NCBI GenBank assembly: GCA_019119875.1
Contig: DWWG01000194.1
Location: 1-36,775 of the forward strand
From: Candidatus Dietzia intestinigallinarum
GTDB lineage: Bacteria; Actinomycetota; Actinomycetes; Mycobacteriales; Mycobacteriaceae
Length of the DNA stretch: 36,775 bases
Direction of reading: 5' to 3'
This document shows, piece by piece, positions 34,475 through 36,775 of the stretch. Made by a program: the position numbers and the translations under genes. The notes below the pieces were generated by a model. The model was given only the letters and a program-made list of their open reading frames with translations. It was not told the DNA's origin and did no database searches. Within the stretch, counting starts at the first letter, position 1. Each line of letters opens with the position of its first letter.

Positions 34475-35089
34475 CTACGAGGTCGCGGCGCGAACCATGT
34501 CGAGGAAGTATCGGTGCACCCGAACGTCGGTGGTGACCTCGGGGTGGAAGGATGTCGCCAGGGCGTCGCCCTGGCGGACCGCGACCACGTGGTCTCGGCC
34601 GTCGGAAGCGCGGACACTCGCGAGCACCTCCACCTCGGGGCCGACGGTTTCGACCCACGGGGCACGGATGAACACCGTGCGCAGTGGTTCGGGCCCGAGG
34701 GGATCGACGACGAGGTCGGTCTCGAAGGAATCCACCTGCCGTCCGAACGCGTTCCGGCGGACCGTCATGTCGATCGCGGAGAACCAGGTGGCGTCGGCGC
34801 GGGTGTCGAGCACGTCCGCGGCCAGCAGGATCATGCCCGCGCACGAGCCGTAGACGGGCATCCCCGTCGAGATCCGTTCGGCAACGGGGTCGTACATGTC
34901 GTACACGTCGAGCAGCCTGCTCATCGCCGTCGACTCCCCGCCGGGCAGGACGAGGCCGTCGACGGCGTCGAGTTCCGGGCGACGCCGGACGCGGACGGCT
35001 CGCGCGCCGACCTCCTCCAGGTGACGCAGGTGCTCGTGTACGTCGCCCTGGAGGGCGAGGACTCCGATCGTGGGGGCCGGCCGGCTCAC
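34475..35089 (-). CDS. pdxT: Pyridoxal 5'-phosphate synthase glutaminase subunit PdxT
   Basis: PdxT supplies ammonia from glutamine to PdxS for direct synthesis of vitamin B6. The 204-residue protein is a class I glutamine amidotransferase: [12 protein letters not shown] near the start, VLPGGEST (48-54), nucleophile Cys83 in [10 protein letters not shown], the PdxS-contact motif [13 protein letters not shown], and His182/Glu184 in [12 protein letters not shown] 35089 overlaps the tesB stop as GTGA. A longer open frame to 35542 is a shadow of tesB. The partner pdxS lies upstream, separated by tesB, as in M. tuberculosis. Confidence 0.96.
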   Translation of the reverse strand: MSRPAPTIGVLALQGDVHEHLRHLEEVGARAVRVRRRPELDAVDGLVLPGGESTAMSRLLDVYDMYDPVAERISTGMPVYGSCAGMILLAADVLDTRADATWFSAIDMTVRRNAFGRQVDSFETDLVVDPLGPEPLRTVFIRAPWVETVGPEVEVLASVRASDGRDHVVAVRQGDALATSFHPEVTTDVRVHRYFLDMVRAATS

Positions 35090-35976
35090 CGGTCGGTCGC
35101 CGACCCGGTGCGCGTGTCCCCTCCGCTGAGGTCCAGTGGGAACGACTGCGCCCCCGGGCGCAGCCGCCGCGACAGACCCTCCTGGGTCACGGCCGCCACG
35201 AGCTGACCGGCACGGTTGAAGATGCGCCCCTGGGTGAGCGTCCGTCCGGCGGACGCCGAGGGCGACGTCTGGTCGTACAGCAGCCAGTCGTCGGCGCGGA
35301 ACGGCCGCATGAACCACATGGCGTGATCGAGTGAGGCGTCCTGCGTCGGCTCGTCGGGGTGCGGGATCTTCGCCGAACCGAGCAGCGTCATGTCGGACAT
35401 GTAGGCGAGCGTGCAGACGTGGAAATTGGGGTCGTCGGGCAGGGTGTCGACGCACCGGAACCACACGCGCTGCTGCGCGGCCAGCGAGGAGAGCGTCTCC
35501 AGCCGGTCCCTGGGCACGATCCGGATGTCCCACTGCGCCCACTCGTCGATGAACACCCGGTGGGTCTCGTCCAGATCCTCGTAGGTCGGGACGGCGATCT
35601 CCTCGGGGCCGATGACCCGGGGCATCGAGTCCTGGTGCTCGATCCCGTCCTGCCCGATCAGGTGGAACGAGGCGGACATCGAGAAGATGACCTCCCCCTC
35701 CTGGATCGCCGTGACCCGCCGGGTGGCGAAGCTGCGGCCGTCGCGCAGCCGGTCCACCTGGAAGATCGTGGGAACGTCGGGGATGCCGGGACGGATGAAG
35801 TACCCGTGCAGTGAGTGGACGTGCTTGTCGTCGTCGACCGTCCGTACCGCCGCCGTCAGCGTCTGGCCGGCGACCTGGCCGCCGAAGGTGCGCTGGAGGT
35901 GGGTGTTGATCGCGGCCCCGCGGTAGAGGTCACGGTCCAAACGTTCGATGTCGAGGATGTCCTCGATCTTGGCCAT
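35086..35976 (-). CDS. tesB: Acyl-CoA thioesterase II
   Basis: TesB hydrolyses acyl-CoA esters to free fatty acids. The 296-residue protein is a double hotdog: the first unit with [30 protein letters not shown] and [11 protein letters not shown], the second with [30 protein letters not shown] and QEGLSRR. By comparison with E. coli TesB, the Asp in SLDHAM, the Thr in GRTLTQG and the Gln in QEGLSRR are the catalytic candidates. ATG 35976 has only a weak ribosome binding site. It sits between pdxS and pdxT and overlaps pdxT; a link between lipid turnover and B6 synthesis is not obvious, but this order is conserved in actinobacteria. Confidence 0.95.
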   Translation of the reverse strand: MAKIEDILDIERLDRDLYRGAAINTHLQRTFGGQVAGQTLTAAVRTVDDDKHVHSLHGYFIRPGIPDVPTIFQVDRLRDGRSFATRRVTAIQEGEVIFSMSASFHLIGQDGIEHQDSMPRVIGPEEIAVPTYEDLDETHRVFIDEWAQWDIRIVPRDRLETLSSLAAQQRVWFRCVDTLPDDPNFHVCTLAYMSDMTLLGSAKIPHPDEPTQDASLDHAMWFMRPFRADDWLLYDQTSPSASAGRTLTQGRIFNRAGQLVAAVTQEGLSRRLRPGAQSFPLDLSGGDTRTGSATDR

Positions 35977-36018
35977 CGCGGGTCACCGACCCCGGCCGGA
36001 GTGTGCGTTCATAGTCCG

Positions 36019-36024
36019 ATCGTA
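36019..36024 (-). promoter_or_regulatory. Candidate -10 element for tesB-pdxT
   Basis: TACGAT on the minus strand (36024-36019) is a good actinobacterial -10. Transcription would begin near 36012 and give a leader of about 36 bases before the tesB ATG. A recognisable -35 is missing. Because a terminator follows pdxS, a separate promoter here is expected. Confidence 0.45.
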
Positions 36025-36118
36025 GCCAGGCCGCGCTCGCGGCCGGACAGCAGCGCCCGCCCTGACCCCGTCGGCGGTGCGGAGGGGCCCGGGCGGGCGT
36101 CTAAAGGTGGCGGTGGGC

Positions 36119-36148
36119 GGGGCGTCACGTCCTCAGTGGACGCGCCCC
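36119..36148 (-). terminator. Terminator hairpin downstream of pdxS
   Basis: On the minus strand GGGGCG-CGTCC-ACTGA-GGACG-TGA-CGCCCC forms an eleven-pair stem with a three-base bulge and a five-base loop (36148-36119). It begins eight bases after the pdxS stop and lies in the 179-base gap before tesB. No long U-run follows. The rest of the gap holds only the tesB -10 candidate. Confidence 0.72.
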
Positions 36149-36155
36149 GTCATGA

Positions 36156-36775
36156 TCACCAGCCGCGCTCGGCGAGGCGGTGCGGCTCCGGGATGTCGTC
36201 GACGTTGATGCCGACCATGGCCTCACCGAGACCACGGGAGATGTTCGCGAGGGTGTCCGGGTCGTCGTGGAAGGTGGTCGCCTTGACGATCGCCCTGGCG
36301 CGCTCGGACGGGTTGCCGGACTTGAAGATGCCGGAGCCCACGAACACGCCCTCGGCGCCGAGCTGCATCATCATCGCGGCATCGGCCGGGGTGGCGATGC
36401 CGCCGGCGGTGAACAGCACCACGGGCAGCTTTCCGGTCTCGGCGACCTCCTTGACGAGCTCGTAGGGGGCCTGGAGCTCCTTGGCCGCGACGTACAGCTC
36501 GTCGGACGGCAGGCTCGCCAGTGCACGGATCTGCTGACGGATCTGCCGCATGTGGGTGGTCGCGTTGGAGACGTCGCCGGTACCGGCCTCGCCCTTGGAG
36601 CGGATCATCGCCGCGCCCTCGGTGATGCGGCGCAGGGCCTCTCCCAGGTTCGTGGCTCCACAGACGAACGGCACGTCGAAGCCGAACTTGTCGATGTGGT
36701 TGGTGTAGTCGGCCGGGGTCAGGACCTCGGACTCGTCGACGAAGTCCACGCCGAGGGACTGGAGGATCTGGGCCT
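36156..36775 (-). CDS. pdxS: Pyridoxal 5'-phosphate synthase lyase subunit PdxS, C-terminal two thirds
   Basis: PdxS condenses ribose 5-phosphate, glyceraldehyde 3-phosphate and ammonia into PLP. The window ends inside the gene, so about the first third is missing; 205 codons and the stop are visible. It reads [30 protein letters not shown], then [13 protein letters not shown] with the lysine that carries the final product, [28 protein letters not shown] and [17 protein letters not shown], all hallmarks of the family. The first catalytic lysine lies outside the window. It is followed by a terminator, then tesB and its partner pdxT. Confidence 0.96.
   Translation of the reverse strand, partial: AQILQSLGVDFVDESEVLTPADYTNHIDKFGFDVPFVCGATNLGEALRRITEGAAMIRSKGEAGTGDVSNATTHMRQIRQQIRALASLPSDELYVAAKELQAPYELVKEVAETGKLPVVLFTAGGIATPADAAMMMQLGAEGVFVGSGIFKSGNPSERARAIVKATTFHDDPDTLANISRGLGEAMVGINVDDIPEPHRLAERGW

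Overview
The window is a GC-rich (roughly 68-70% by eye) actinobacterial chromosome segment made almost entirely of core metabolism and information-processing genes. The families, the very frequent GTG starts, the actinobacterial forms of EF-P and Rel, and a gene order that (from memory) largely follows the Mycobacterium tuberculosis Rv2533c-Rv2606c region point to a mycolic-acid actinobacterium (Mycobacteriales). A genus such as Dietzia, Gordonia, Rhodococcus or Corynebacterium fits; I lean to Dietzia, but this is inference. I saw no CRISPR array, insertion sequence, prophage, rRNA or tRNA gene.

Region 1 (1-12.2 kb, all minus strand; transcription runs from high to low coordinates) holds mltG-aroE-aroC-aroK-aroB-pepP-efp-nusB followed by the pyrimidine operon pyrR-pyrB-pyrC-(membrane protein)-carA-carB. 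It covers peptidoglycan chain release, most of the shikimate pathway, translation and antitermination factors, and the first steps of UMP synthesis. The pyr genes are chained by 1-4 base stop/start overlaps. A PyrR-type RNA hairpin sits just before the pyrR ribosome binding site and probably gives translational feedback by uridine nucleotides.

Region 2 (12.3-18.9 kb) holds ruvX and alaS, then a stand-alone 51-codon gene for a hydrophobic peptide with its own strong ribosome binding site and a large terminator hairpin, then rarA. On the plus strand follows a Tat-exported metal-dependent phosphatase/phosphodiesterase, which looks like the one accessory gene of the window.

Region 3 (18.9-25 kb) alternates strands: aspS (-), a membrane-anchored zinc metallopeptidase (+), hisS (-), a glyoxalase II-like hydrolase (-) and a membrane-anchored cyclophilin (+). 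Bidirectional hairpin terminators lie between two of the convergent pairs.

Region 4 (25-36.8 kb, minus) runs pdxS (5' end cut by the window), tesB, pdxT, yebC, then ruvC-ruvA-ruvB behind a near-perfect actinobacterial LexA (SOS) box, then yajC-secD-secF-apt and rel. It combines vitamin B6 synthesis, Holliday-junction processing, protein export, purine salvage and the stringent response.

No unambiguous new multi-gene system is present. The items most worth a second look are the 51-aa peptide gene, the PyrR and LexA control sites, the Tat phosphatase, and an unusual Gln-to-Arg change in the nucleotide-binding motif of Rel.
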